From Paramecium octaurelia (lineage: Eukaryota; Ciliophora; Oligohymenophorea; Peniculida; Parameciidae): 64,000 nucleotides of DNA. The stretch lies in NCBI GenBank assembly GCA_905182995.1, contig CAJJDP010000017.1, positions 405,331 through 469,330 of the forward strand. The letters are read 5' to 3'. The translations under genes were made by a program, and so were the position numbers. This document shows, in pieces, positions 49,654 to 62,175 of the stretch. Numbering within the stretch: the stretch's first letter is position 1; the number at the start of each line of letters is the position of its first letter. Under the pieces are notes generated by a model. That model did no database searches. It was not told the DNA's origin and was given only the letters and a program-made list of their open reading frames with translations.

Positions 49654-51056
49654 TTTAACTATTTAATAATAATTTCAAAGGATTTATTTTATGTTGGCTA
49701 AGATGCTCATATTAATAAAGGAAATTTTTACGAAAATGATATAATATGTATAAAATAAAATTATTATAAAAATGCTCTAATATCTAATAAAAATGTATTA
49801 TGTTCATAGGTAATTTACATGTATACTATAGGATTGAAAATAGAATAATAGGCCATCGGAAATTTATATATGTTAATCAGTTTAATTATTCACGATTACT
49901 GAAATATCTCATCTTCTTAATATATTTATAATTTATTATAACATTTAGATAAATATATTTCCATTATCAACTTTCATTATTTAATTCGGTTAGTAAACAA
50001 GCATTTTTAAAATCATCTGTAGTCAGTACGATAAATCATTATTAGCATAATTTATTTAATTTAGGTCATCTTTACAAACGAGAATAAATTATTCAATTTA
50101 TACACTTACGATGGCTATCCTAGTTTTGCCTCACGAATAATTCTAAATAAAGCAGTCAATTATAGTCATTAATTTGACACATTTATAACAGCAAAGTTTT
50201 GAATGAAGCTGCTTTATATCCATTTTTGTTCTGAAATCAATATTTTAGGTCTATTATTACATATTACTGAATAATACATACTTTAAGAAGTAAAATATTC
50301 CATCAATTTATTAAAAGTTGCTAATATTTTTATTTAATCCTCAGTTTTTCTTCTAACTTGTTAATGTAATGAACTTATTTAAGAGAATTCGTAGTTGTTC
50401 ATTAAATAGATACTTATTTAGTGTTGATCCATTTAATGCTTCTATAAATTTTTCAAAACTTGCTCACTTTTCCCTTTTGAGGTTACAAGTATTATGGTTT
50501 AATATGATAATCTACTTATTCAAAATGAGAATTCGAATGAAAAACTTTAAGAAAAAGAATAACAGTGTACCTCAGAGTAATATTATCTCATAACTCTTCT
50601 TAGAGTTCAATTAAGTATTGATCTGTTTTTAAATCAAAATAATAAATAATTTAAAACTTGTAATCATTATCATTATTTTCACTATTGTTACATATAAGTT
50701 TGAGAATTTATTGATTTTTCCACTTGTTTAATGAGCCTGACAACGATTATACATAAATGTTGTAATTCGAAAAATTTAAGAACAATTATAAAATCACCAT
50801 ATTTTTAAATTTTCTAAAAATAAGTTGTCTTCTATTCATTAGGTTTTGTTAAAGGAAAAGGTCGAACGAAATTCAATTGAAAGACTTTGCCTGATTTCTT
50901 AGACAATTATGTTATTAAAGAATTATCTGATGTTCTTAAAATTTAAAAAGGGATTAATCAATGAACAATATTAAGAATTTTGATTATCGATGTTACCTGT
51001 AAGTGTGGTATAAATTATCTCATTATTATAATCATTAATAATAATATAAAACTAAG
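49654..51056. other. gene-poor region
   Basis: The longest gap in the window (~1.4 kb). On the minus strand a frame of ~115 codons lies between about 50520 and 50170 and a few helical stretches occur in other frames. On the plus strand 50850-50990 is briefly open. None can be spliced into a convincing gene. It may hold a degenerate gene or only spacer. Confidence 0.45.
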
Positions 51057-51292
51057 ATGGATATTAGATTAAGACAACAATCAGCCATGACATATTTAGA
51101 ATACTTAAACTATTATAATAAGGAGCCAGATTCTCCTCGAATTTAGTAATAATATTTTTAAAAAGGAATAGTCCGAAGGAAAGTCCAGTAGAGCCTTTAT
51201 CAGATTTAGAATTGAGTCCTATTTAGGAGAAAGAGAGAGAAAAGTTAGTTGTATCAAGTTGTAAGGTTATCAAAATATATTCTAAAGTTTGA
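51057..51292 (+). CDS. small hypothetical protein
   Basis: 71 aa with one 20-nt intron that restores the frame. The N-terminus is MDIRLRQQSAMTYLEYL, then a Ser/Pro/Glu-rich stretch (SPKESPVEPLSDLELSP) with several Ser-Pro sites. It is short but has non-random composition. No known family. Confidence 0.45.
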
Positions 51293-51393
51293 TTATCAAA
51301 TTTATATAGTTAAATACGTTCAACAAAAAAGAAATTATTTTAAGATATATAAAATATATTTGTGCTTAATAATAAGAAATTTTAATTTATTTC

Positions 51394-52520
51394 TCAAACT
51401 TAAATGTTGGTAAAGTCGGCACTTTCAACAACTGATAAGGCTTATTCACTGATGCCTAACTCTCTTGTGAATTCGTTCTTCAAGTTAGTGTAAATATCTG
51501 TTTCTTCGGCATAGGTATTATTTTCTAACTCAAGTTCTGCAATATATTGTTTTCTATCGGCTTCTCTTTAGTCTCTGAATTCACTTAATTGATCGATCTT
51601 TTCTAGTTTGATTAATTATGATTTAGTTACCATTTGTAGCAGTCAAGTCAACATTGAGTCTATTGATTTGTCTTTAGAATTCAGCGAATTCGGCATCCAA
51701 TTATGCCAAGTATTCTTCGTGTTCAGCTTAAGCATCAGCTTCGGCAGCTGTTTAAGCATTAATTGAATCAACAATAGCATTTCTGAATTCATTAAGAGCG
51801 TTTACAATTTGACCAATGATTCCTTAATCTGAGAAGTTTTGATTGGAAGCTAAGGTGATAAGAGCTTTGATCATGGGAGCCATCTTGGATCTAGATTTGA
51901 TTTTGGATTCAATATTTTTCAATGAATTTTAAAATCTCTTGATTTGGAGGAGTGATGGATTTGTAAGGGATGAAAGAAGGGCAAGAGCATCATCAACAGC
52001 AGCGGTGGCATCATTTAATTCTGCTACTTAAAATTCAAAATCTTCATGTTCTTATTCTCTAGTAAGAACAGCTTCTTCATATTTTTTTCTATTGGCTTCT
52101 TAATATTCTTGAATTTATTCGATTCTGACTTCGAGTTATTCTCTTCTTGGGAAAAGTAAGTTATCCAAGGTATCTTATGTGTTGTTAACATCTAAATTGT
52201 AATTTTATGATTTTACCAATCACAGCATCCTAAATATCTTATTCAAATCCAATGACTAGTGAATTGTGTTCGTTTGTTCTTTATTAGAAATTAAATTCCA
52301 ATTCTTCCAATTCTTCTTCAAGGTCATTAATAAGCTCTTCGATGGCATCAATCAATTCTTGTACTGGTCCTCCAGCCATTGAGTGAAGTTCAACTAAATG
52401 AAGTAGTGCATTTCCATAAGTGCTTTTTTTCAAATCAGTTGTGATTTTTGCAAAATTCTTTTACTAAACTCTAGCAGTGAATGCAATAGTGATCAAGGCA
52501 ATAAGCAACACTGTTTTCAT
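51394..52520 (-). CDS. trichocyst matrix protein (TMP)
   Basis: 357 aa with introns of 25 and 28 nt. It starts with a signal peptide (MKTVLLIALITIAFTARV). The rest is acidic, Ala/Glu/Leu/Gln rich and helical with very few cysteines. Pieces such as IQEYQEANRKKYEEAVLTREQEH and SRSKMAPMIKALITLASNQN are typical of TMPs, which are processed and crystallise in the Paramecium trichocyst. Conserved motifs between the two helical halves suggest the usual pro-protein cleavage, though I cannot place the site. This gene is the clearest marker of the organism. Confidence 0.9.
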
Positions 52521-52835
52521 TAAAAATAATTATGAAAAAATTTGAGAGAAAAAAATGAAAAAACAAAAACGACTAGCATATATTTTTAATTTATTATGAA
52601 CTTAATATTTTTTGGCAAATGATTCTTTTCTCAAACCTAAAATCAATTAAGTTCAAAATATTAAGTAAATTGCAACTATTGTAAGACAAACAAAATATAT
52701 ATTAGGGTTCCAATATTATCTATAAATTATATATATAAACTAGGAAAATCTAAACTTTATATTTTATATCATTAAGTTATTTGCATGGAATGTATTATTA
52801 TTACCATCTTATAATATATCTTGAATATCATGTAT
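52521..52835. other. intergenic
   Basis: Promoter side of the TMP gene and 3' flank of the centrin-like gene. No coding frame seen. Confidence 0.5.
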
Positions 52836-53385
52836 TCATTTTTAAAAAGTAATAATTTTATAAAAGTCTTCAAAATTTACCATATCATCCTTATCAAAGT
52901 CTGCTCGCTTTAGCATTTCATTCAATTCGTTTTCATCAATATTTTCACCAACTTCCCTACAAATTTGCTTCAGAGATTCCAATTCTAAACACCCTTTTTC
53001 ATTTGGTTTAAGAAGATCAAAGACTTCCTTCAAATTCTCCTTAGATTTTATATCTGATAATCGAACTGTCATTAGATCTAAAAATTCATCAAAATCTATT
53101 CTTCCATCTTTTTTGTTTGTCTAAGCAATCTCAATTAAATTGTTTAACAATTATTCATCAGTTGCAAATCCCAATGAAGCCATCACTGTCTTTAATTCTC
53201 TGGGATCTATTTCTCCACCACTTTAATTCTTTTATTTTAAAATTATACCCATCTTCATCAAATATATCAAAAGCCTCCTTGATTTCTTTGATTTCTTCCT
53301 CTGTGAATCCAGGCCTCTCATATGACTTGATATTAAATTTAATGGGTCCAGGAGCAAGACCAACGAAAGATTTCTTTGGTTACAT
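52836..53385 (-). CDS. centrin-like EF-hand protein
   Basis: 173 aa with one 28-nt intron inside the first EF-hand. Four EF-hand units are recognisable. The first loop is DEDGGGEIDPRE, a good Ca2+ site after splicing; the second is degenerate, the third (KPNEKGCLELES) is poor, and the fourth (DFDKDDMVNFED) is good. The N-terminal tail is basic and the body matches centrin spacing (FTEEEIKEIKEAFDIFDEDG). Centrins act in basal bodies and the infraciliary lattice. TAA at the apparent end is read as Gln and the stop is TGA 52836-52838. Confidence 0.85.
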
Positions 53386-53421
53386 TAATTTATAAAATGA
53401 AATAAAGGCCTTTATTTCTTA

Positions 53422-55995
53422 ATGTTGACCTGTCTCCTTAACCAAATAAAACTCCAAACAAATCACCAATATAAAGAACAAAAACGCCATTAAAAGAAAC
53501 TTAAAAATCGTAAACGAGATTTCATTCTCCAATTGATACTTAGCCTACCCGTTAAACATCAACAATCATCACTGTATTTATACAACGTTACTTTTTGGCA
53601 ATAGGAACTAATATCCAAGAGAAGTGGAGCAACTGGTAGATCTTAAACATAAACAGCTGCTGAACAGGAAATTCCAGTTAAATAAACTACTGATTTCTAG
53701 ACCATCTACCAACGTAGTTTAAAAGCTAACTATGTTCCTAAAATACCTCACATCAATGCTCAAACACCTCCAAAATAATAGAGTGTTCCTAGTCCAGCCA
53801 CTCCCCTAAATCATTAATTCATTTCATAGAATATAGAGAAAACCCTGCCCATTCAAGCCAACATTGTTAATAAGCAGAAAGAGAAAGTGCAAATCTACAT
53901 AAGGATAAAGCCAAACCTCACAAACGAGAAGTCAGTCGTCAAGAAATTATCTAATCAGCATCTCGCAGTCCATACATTCGAGGATACAAACAGATAGTTT
54001 GAATTCGACACTATTCTAGATAATTCCTCTTAAGAGGAAGTGTATAACTTAACCAGTAAGTAAATTGTATAAGATTGTATTGCTGGAAAGGCAAATGGAG
54101 TAGTAATTGTGTATGGATAAACAGGATCTGGTAAGACTCACACCATGGGACTTCTTGAATAATCGAAAGGTGTAATCCAATTGGCTATGTCTGATATATT
54201 TCAGCAGATTAAGGAGCAGAATGAAAATGGCAGCAATTTTAAAATCGAAATGAGTTTCATTCAGATATACATGGATAAAATATATGATCTATTAAACAAC
54301 AATGGGTAATAATTGTAGATAAGAGAATCCAAAGATTCCATTCCATATATACAGGGAGCTGTCCAAATTTCTATTGAAGATCAAAATGACGGAATATAAC
54401 TAGTCTCCTTTGGGATCAAAAACAGAGTAGTAGCCTCTCAAGTCATGAATGTCAATTCTTCCAGATCACACACACTTTTGACAATTTATATAAAAAAGTA
54501 AGTTCAAGATAAAGTCATCTGTTCCAAAGTGGCTTTTATTGATCTAGCTGGCAGTGAAAGAAATAAAAAGTCATTATCCAAAGGCTTAAGACTCGATGAA
54601 GCCACCTACATAAATGAATCTTTGTCAGCCTTAGGAAATGTTATTGCTGCATTGGGATAACCTAATTAACAACATGTTCCTTATAGGGAATCAAAATTAA
54701 CCAGAACACTTCAGGGATATTTAACTGGGGAATCACAGATTTCCCTTATATGCACCATCACAAAATTAGCTGAAAGCACTAATGAAACTCTTTAAACCCT
54801 GATGTTTGCATAAAGATGTAAGGATGTGGTTCTGAGACCATAAAAAATAATACCGATTTAAGATGAGGAAACCATGGACAATGGGGATCTCTTAAAATAG
54901 ATTGCTGAGTTAAAAGAAACGATAAAAGATCTGCAAGAATAATAGTAAAAATAATAAATATCATAATAAACTTAACAATCCAAATAATAAGACAAAGATT
55001 TCCTAAAATTTCTTATCAATATTATACTGAAACTCAAATAGTACACTTTCAGTAACTTATCCAGTTGCTAGCTCTAAGAAAAGCAGACTTTAGCTGAAAA
55101 ATTCTTACAGGATAGCACATATTATTAAACAATATAATTCCCAAAAGAAATTTAAGTCATGATGATGGAATAAATATAATCGTAAGAGATTGACTAATAA
55201 AAAGTGGAATAGTGTCTGGATGGCAATAAAGAGTAAATTAAGGATCTTGCCAAGAGCTTTACCTAAGATATTCATTATTTAGTCTAGGCATTCAAGTAAT
55301 ATTCCGATATGCGTTATAATTATATTATTGAGAAAATACTTGAGTAATATAGACAAAAGGAAATTTAAGTTTGGGCTAAAGGTTTGGCTTATTTATTGAT
55401 AACAATAAAATAACTTTTAAATTAATTATATGAGATCAAGCAATTTGATATTGCCTCAGACATTTATTTGGAAGGTATTAAACAATAATTGTATCACCTA
55501 ATCAATGATAAAGGAACTATGTATAAATCCCCATAGAAGATTTGTGACCTGATAGAGAAATTCTATTGCTCTGAAACCGATTTTAGTTTTAATCAAATGA
55601 AAAAGTTTTCAAGTAGTCTAAACATTCCATCGTAAACCATGTCTGACAAATATAAGTAGAAGATAGAAAAATTGATTGGCACTTATGGCTAAGGAGTAAA
55701 GGTTGTCAAACCAACTGAGCCTCCTCCAATATATCATTCCCCTTCTGTCAATGTTTCCACATTAATTCAAAGTAGAAAATTCTAATAAAATCCATTTAAT
55801 GATATATCTTCTTTGACTGAATAATAGGCGGCTTCATCTGTTGAAGAATCAAATTTACGAGAGGAAGTACATGTGATACCCAATAATGAAAGTCTGCTTT
55901 AAGGAAAATTGAGATTCAAAGAGGATGAGTTACTGATATATTCCAGAAATCAAATGGCAGCGCAAATGGCAGCAAGAAAAAAATAGTTAAAATGA
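53422..55995 (+). CDS. kinesin-like motor protein
   Basis: 857 aa in one intron-free frame. After a ~160-residue polar N-terminal region the motor domain has all key motifs: IYIRIKPN, the P-loop [21 protein letters not shown] (switch I) and [10 protein letters not shown] (switch II). It ends near [14 protein letters not shown], followed by a Gln-rich neck/coil and a helical tail. No in-frame ATG exists between 53424 and the motor, so the start at 53422 is the only one without an extra intron; it leaves 36 nt to the divergent centrin-like gene. Subfamily is not clear; the motor sits towards the N-terminus. Confidence 0.9.
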
Positions 55996-56357
55996 CTTAT
56001 ACTTTTTTCCTAGAGAATTTAAAATAATTTAATATTATATATATATATTCCAAAAGTTTTTTTAATAATATATACTCTTTATTAAATTAAGAAGATACAA
56101 GAAAGGATAAATTTAAAAGGAAGTCATTGTTTGGATATTTTATTGATATAATATAGTAATCTATTTTAATTTAATTGCTAATATTTTTATCCAAAAATAA
56201 TGATAGAAAAATCTTAAAGAGGAAAGTTCTTCAAGTGTTACCCCAAAGAGATGTTAATAATTTCAACTCCACAATTTTATAAATTATTGAGAGCCATCAA
56301 TAATTAAGTAGAATAATTCAGAGAATGAAAAATGATAACAAAATCTATTAATTACAT
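55996..56357. other. intergenic with a tiny possible frame
   Basis: Between the kinesin and the ubiquitin protease. A 42-codon plus-strand frame (ATG 56200, TGA 56326) is the only candidate and is weak. Confidence 0.4.
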
Positions 56358-57345
56358 TCATTGTCTCTGATAAAATAATACATAAGAGTTCTACGATTTT
56401 TATAATTCATCATCTACAACTTTATTTGAGTATTCCGAAACCCTTTAATCATTAAAATTATACCAGCAGTCTTTTCCCTTAATCAAACTAAGATGTTTAT
56501 TTAAATAATTTACCATGTATAGTGTCCACTATAAATACTGTATCCTTGATGATTGATAAGTGCATACAATTTGTACTAAGGACTTTAATCACAAAATCCT
56601 TTAAGAATAAGACTTTATTCTATCTCAATAGCATTGTTCGATCTAGCTTGCCTTGAATCATATCTTTTTAACTAAATTACTAACACTAAAGGAGCAGCAC
56701 TCAAGTTTGATCGTCTTATTAAGGGACTTGTCTTTTGACATTTTTTGCATTTCTCTTAAGAGTTTAATTATTCTGGTTTGAAATATTCAGAGAGTAATTG
56801 ACTCAGTCTACATGATTACTCGATGTAGATGGATAAATTGATAAATTGTTCACTTTATTTGCTAGAGTTATTACAATTTTAGCAACTTATTTAATAGGTC
56901 AATTAACCAAAGAAGGGTTATGTGAGAAAACCTGTATTTACAATGTCCAAAAAAACATGGAAGAATTCAATGCAATCTTATTGATTAAAATTATCAAATT
57001 CTCTGTGCTGATTCATCAATTTTTTAAATTGGATTATGTCATTATGTTCAGGTTCTATTCCTGCTTAAATGCTAAACCATATTTTATAAAATAGTTTAAA
57101 CAACTCAGTGCTGTTTTTATTGTCTTTGTACTACTTCATAGCTGTACTAATGGCAGGAGTATTGAATAAACATTGCAACATTGAGTTTCTAGGATGCTTA
57201 TTGTTCTTGCATACATGTAACAAGTATTGCCGATATTTTCAATCCCAATCCGTATGGGATCTACATCCTATGTCTTTTAACTCATCTGCTCTTTATTTCT
57301 TGTGACAACGCCACTTCCATAGGATGAATTAGTTGTTCTGTACAT
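56358..57345 (-). CDS. ubiquitin-specific protease (USP/UCH family)
   Basis: 311 aa with two 26-nt introns. The Cys box GIENIGNTCYMNSMLQCLFNT contains the catalytic Cys; its intron splits the Tyr-Met region. The His box is INHQGYSIYSGHYTC with the catalytic His, followed by CWYNFNDQRV carrying the Asp/Asn. Two CxxC pairs (CQNCNN, CKKCQK) make the usual zinc site of the finger subdomain. It is a compact catalytic core with only ~35 residues before the Cys box. It removes ubiquitin from proteins in cytosol or nucleus. Confidence 0.92.
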
Positions 57346-57621
57346 GTTTAAATTTAAATAAATTAATTAAAACTTGTCTTTCCTCACAATAGGGAGTTTT
57401 ATTCTAAACTTAATTTAGATTTTGAGCAAAATCTCAAAATTACCTAGATGAATATGTAAATTTAGAATGAATTTATTAAATTGCAAATTACTATACTCTA
57501 AGAGAAGAATTTATGGAAAAGAGAGCATTCCTAAAAATTATAATTTTACAATTAAGAGAAATAAAATATTAATAATAGAGATTATAGAACTTTGTATTTT
57601 ATTTATAAATAATAATATGAA

Positions 57622-58926
57622 TCAAAGTTAACGCATTCTGATATTAGTTCTTCTCTTTTCTATAGGTGAATTACTTGAATTAAGTGGGCTAATATCCTTA
57701 TAAAATAGAATAATACGGTAATTTATTTAATGACCCTCTTTTAGCCATTTGAGCAAGCTGCATAGAATTAGAATGCTGTAACAATTTTGATTGTGATTAT
57801 CTTTGTTAAGTAATTCTGAATGGAGATTGTTTCTTTAGTGGACTGGCAACATTTGTCTCAAAGAAGAGTTGACTCGTTGACCTGGCTTATTTAATCCTCG
57901 ATGTTGATTTTCTTTGAGTGGGATCTTAATTCTGTTGCCTAACCGTAATCTCTTATTAGGAGCCTTATTCATTTAAGGGAATAATTAATCTGATGGCCTT
58001 AACAAAGGAAGTGCAATATTTAATGAAAGTGAGAGCATTTATCAAACTAATTAACTTCTATTTATTCTAGAAGATAGCCATCCTGTCATGTATGGTGATG
58101 GGTTGTCCTAGATCTCCTTCTCCAGTAATCCAAGGATGCATAAGGGCTTGTTCAGCTGACATTCTGGCTTCAGGGTTGATTGCTGCACATTTTCTGAAAA
58201 AGTTCTATGCTGACTTGTCCATGATGGTGAAGTTGACATTGTATGCCTGAATGCTCTCTATGAGATTCTCGTAATTAAAGGGATGTTTCCTCTCGTAGAG
58301 TAGATATTGGATGATTCCAATACTCCACATGTCTACGCTCTTTAGATATGGCATTTTTAATATCATCTCTGGAGCCATGAAGAGGAGGGTTCCACATTTG
58401 TCGTATGAGATCTTAGATTCAGATTGTTGGGACAAGCCAAAATCTATTAATCTCACTCTGCCATCAAGTCCAACCAAGATGTTATCTATTAATTATATTC
58501 CTGATTACCAGGCTTGATATCTCTGTGAGTAATGTCTTTATTGTGTAAATAAGTCAAAACAATGAGTAATTATTTTATTATACTTTTGATCTTCTATTCA
58601 CTCAAATTGGATTTGCTCAATTCAGTCAAATTTGAACCCTCTACATAATCCATTATGATGTATAATTTGTCAAATGTTTCATAGCTCTGTGATAATGATT
58701 AAACTATATACCGCGATATACTTCACTAGATTAGGATGTTGCAGTTGCTCTAGAATTTCTACTTCGCGATTAAACAATTCACAATAACTGGGAACTGATT
58801 TGTCCAACACCTAACTTACTTCTCCACACTTACCTTGATTGCAACTTACCTACTCTTGTACGTGCCCAAGTAGACTTAACTAAATGCTCCATTCCCAATC
58901 TTTTGCAATATATTGAGCTCATTCAT
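57622..58926 (-). CDS. Ser/Thr protein kinase (CAMK-like)
   Basis: 402 aa with four introns (23, 25, 23 and a last one of about 25 nt). The kinase domain starts at residue 1 (MNELNILQKIGNGAFSQVYLG) with VAIK, THRDIKPDN (an intron falls within this motif), IDFGLSQQ, GTLLFMAPEM and SVDMWSIGI. All catalytic residues are present. After residue ~260 the tail is basic, Gln/Ser rich, with no EF-hand or other regulatory module. It resembles Ca2+/calmodulin-dependent kinases lacking a recognisable calmodulin site. The 3' splice site of the last intron is the least sure part. Confidence 0.9.
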
Positions 58927-59091
58927 TATTTATATTTTAGGAAAATCTCTTATTTATTATTATAATCATATATATATTAATAAATAGTCAAAATGGCAAA
59001 TAATTTTATAAAACTCACTAATTTATTATCTCATATCCCTTGTCAGATCAATCTTATAATAATAAAAATTAATATTAAATTAAATAATAGG

Positions 59092-61483
59092 TCAATCTGG
59101 CAAACAAAATATAAAAACTAGGGTGTTTAGAAAGGCTTCTGCTTAAGTTTAGTAGGATTAGTAAGGTATAATCTGAAACAATACTGTTTGATTTGGGAAT
59201 ACAATTATTTTCAGTAGGAATTCTATTTACGGATTGCCCAATGTAAACGCTAGCCCAAATTCAGTCTCGACATTGTCTTTTTCGGCTAAAATCAAGAACA
59301 TTAAGTACCTTCATTCATAAATTCGTCCTCATTCAATCTCATGATGTTATTTGACCCAAAACTTTTTAAAAAATCATCTTTTGATCTTATGATTTTAGGA
59401 TTTAGAAATACTTACTCTGTCTTTAATATGCTTTTGGATTTGTACTCCCATCTAGCCTTGAAGGAATTTATAGTCGTATCTCTAAAACTCATAAATTTAG
59501 TTAACAAACAAGGAATTGCAAAATGAGAAATCCTTCTATCCTCTTCGTCTGCCATCTCGTAACTAAATCTTCCTGATATTATTTAATAGGGAACACGATT
59601 GTAATTAATGCATATCGGAACATACATCTATTAACTTGGGTTCAATATCAGTCTTCCCATTTAATCTCTTTATAATGTTTGGCTATGCTAATGAATTGGA
59701 TCCTATGTCCATAGACCCATACAAGTGTCTCCTTCGAATGAATATTGGAAATTCTACAATAGTGTTGATGTTTTATTTCCAAAACACAAACGAATTCTTA
59801 AATAATAACGATTTGTTATCTCATGATAAACTAAATTGGAATCAAATCCAATTTGAATTTCTGGAGATTCAAATATGGAACATCTATTCTTCAAGTTTGC
59901 TCTTTTTATTCTGTTGATTCCATTATTATTATAAATCTCTTCCAAAATTGAGAAATTTCTATCATCATAAGGTATAAATTGTCCTTCATAAACCTTTGAT
60001 ACAAATCCCTATTGTCCTCTCAAATTGAAATCCTTCCCTGAAAACTGGGAACTCTAACTCCTATTATCATAATGATCCTCAAATTAACCTTTATTTGGGC
60101 TTTAAAAATGCTCTTGTGATCTGGTTATGGGTAATTTTTTAAAAGGAGGGGGAGGAGGAGAAGGTTGTATATACCTTTCTGGTTGTTAATAAGGCTAATT
60201 CTATTATTTAGTCTATTAATGATGTTATGGCTATTGTGTTCTAACATATGGATAGCTTTATTATAATGGAGGTTAGTAAGCAGGTTGTTGAATCTATTTT
60301 TGAATTTCAGGTTCTTTCCTTATAGGCTATTGTTAGGTCTGGGGCTACCTCTTGTCCGTATATTGAGGTGGCTTTGGAATCTATTATTATTAGACTCTTT
60401 ATTCAGGTTATGTATTCGTTTATTATTATTAAGGTTATTTTTACGTAGGTTTTCCATAATTTGCTGGGGGTTTTGGTTTTTCGGATCCTGTAATTTCTCT
60501 TGTTGCTTAAAGGACTTCATAACGAAAGATCTAATAGTTTTCATTGGTAAATCCTTCTGCACGCATGTTTTTGTTTTCTTCGATTAAGGTTGTAATTATT
60601 TTATATCTATAGCCAATCTGTTTTCTTTGGCCTTCACCTAATTAATTTTGATTTGCCTGCAATAATTCCAAATTGGGTTTTAGTTTTTCTGCATCGTTAC
60701 AGGCATTCTCCATCACTAAAATAAACTAACAATTTACATTAATCCATAATTTCCGTTGCTTAATCTTCTCCTTTTAAATTTTGTTCCAAACTCTCTACCA
60801 AATCATTAGTTTGAGCAAACATTTCTTGATATATTTTTTTCAGTTCATCTAGACTAACATCATTCATATTGATTTTTTATTTTTATTATTCAGTTGGCAT
60901 ACTATAACTTTTTAATTTCTCCTTTTGTTCTTCAGTTAACTCAAACAGAAGTAATTCAATTTTTGGTTTGAAACCTTGATTGTACAACTTTTCAAGAAGC
61001 TTTGCGAATATTGTTGGATTCCCCTTCTAATCGGCAGCGTACTTTGTTCCCCAATATGAAATGCACTCCATCAAAATATCATAGAAACCATGACTAAAGT
61101 TTGGATCTATTATTTTATACTATTCACCTTACCCTCTTTAGCCCCAAATATCTTATATGCTCTCTACTCATATGGTTTTTCTTTGTCGCATAATGCAAGT
61201 TCTCCCAATATATCAAAGAGATTCTTAGCCTTAATGAAACTGTTGATGAATAGTTATTTCTTACTCAATAACATCATCAGCTTGATTCTTTGATTAAAGA
61301 TATTACTTTCATTGCAAAATATTTCTATTTCGATTGCCCTTGCTATGTGAATAAATCTTAAATTCTTTCGACCACTAGTTTGAAAGTGCTAGCTTCATGT
61401 TCATTCTTTAGCTAGTCCGCCAAATTTAAAAGGGCATTCTCTCCTGAAAAACCTTCCATTATTTCTTCATTTGTAACAACCAT
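59092..61483 (-). CDS. VHS-GAT-linker-alpha-adaptin-ear fusion (GGA-like sorting adaptor)
   Basis: 764 aa with introns of 26, 26, 22 and 23 nt that close the frame exactly. Residues ~1-155 are a helical VHS/ENTH-type domain (KYFAMKLMMLLSKKQLFINS, MECISYWGTKYA, LYNQGFKP). Residues ~185-290 form three helices like a GAT domain (NDLVESLEQNL, LEENKNMRAEGFTNENY). Residues ~300-460 are a Gln/Pro-rich linker with PPPPP. The C-terminal ~280 residues match the AP-2 alpha appendage: PEIQIGFDSN, RLCFGNKTSTLLQNFQ, RISHFAIPCLLTKF, then FKARWE, a platform sub-domain, and a closing FLLKIIVFP. This would bind cargo, ubiquitin/Arf and accessory proteins at endosomes or TGN. The VHS and GAT calls are less sure than the ear. 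Confidence 0.78.
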
Positions 61484-62175
61484 TATAAAATCAAATTATT
61501 AATAGAATTTTTAGGTGTTTTACAGACTGTTATTCCTAACCAAGGTCCATTATCTAGATGTTATCCTCATTCAAATTCTATATAATGTAGAAATCATAGC
61601 CATTTTTCACATTAATAAGCATTTATTACATAAAATTCGAAGAATTGTAATTGATAATGGTAAATAAATTATTATGCATTTTACTAATGATTTGTTGCAA
61701 AGCTATAAAATTTGTGTAGAATTATTTTTGGATTAATTTCTTATTGTACTAAAAGATTTTAATAGACAACACAATTAATATTTAAATTTACTTAAACCCA
61801 TTTTATTCGTTTTATGTTTAAATCTTTCCTAAAATCCCATTTTGACAAAGCCGCTTTGAATTTTCACCTTCCCAATTTATAAAAAGTCTTATAACATCAT
61901 AATTAACTAAATATCTCTCTCAGAAATCTTAAAATAGACTTACTTGTTTAAGAATATATTTGTAATAATAATTTTTTCAAATCAAACTACAAAAAATAGA
62001 CTGCCTTCCGAATAGTAAATACTTTTTTAAGATTTCAATTAATTTATGATTTCCTACTGTTATTCTAAAATTGGTAGAAAAGAAAAGTCTTGAGTTAAAA
62101 TTATAAAGTTTTGAGAATGCTAAATAGATATTTACAAATACTTAGAATATCATATAATTATTTATTTAATTATTT
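61484..62175. other. intergenic, AT rich
   Basis: About 690 nt between divergent genes, holding both promoters. A short minus-strand frame (about 20 codons, around 61550) could be an upstream ORF of the adaptor gene. Nothing else seen. Confidence 0.5.

Noticed and set aside
60285-60587. Plus-strand hydrophobic frame (Leu/Arg/Phe rich)
   Set aside because: It is antisense to the Gln/Pro linker of the adaptor gene.
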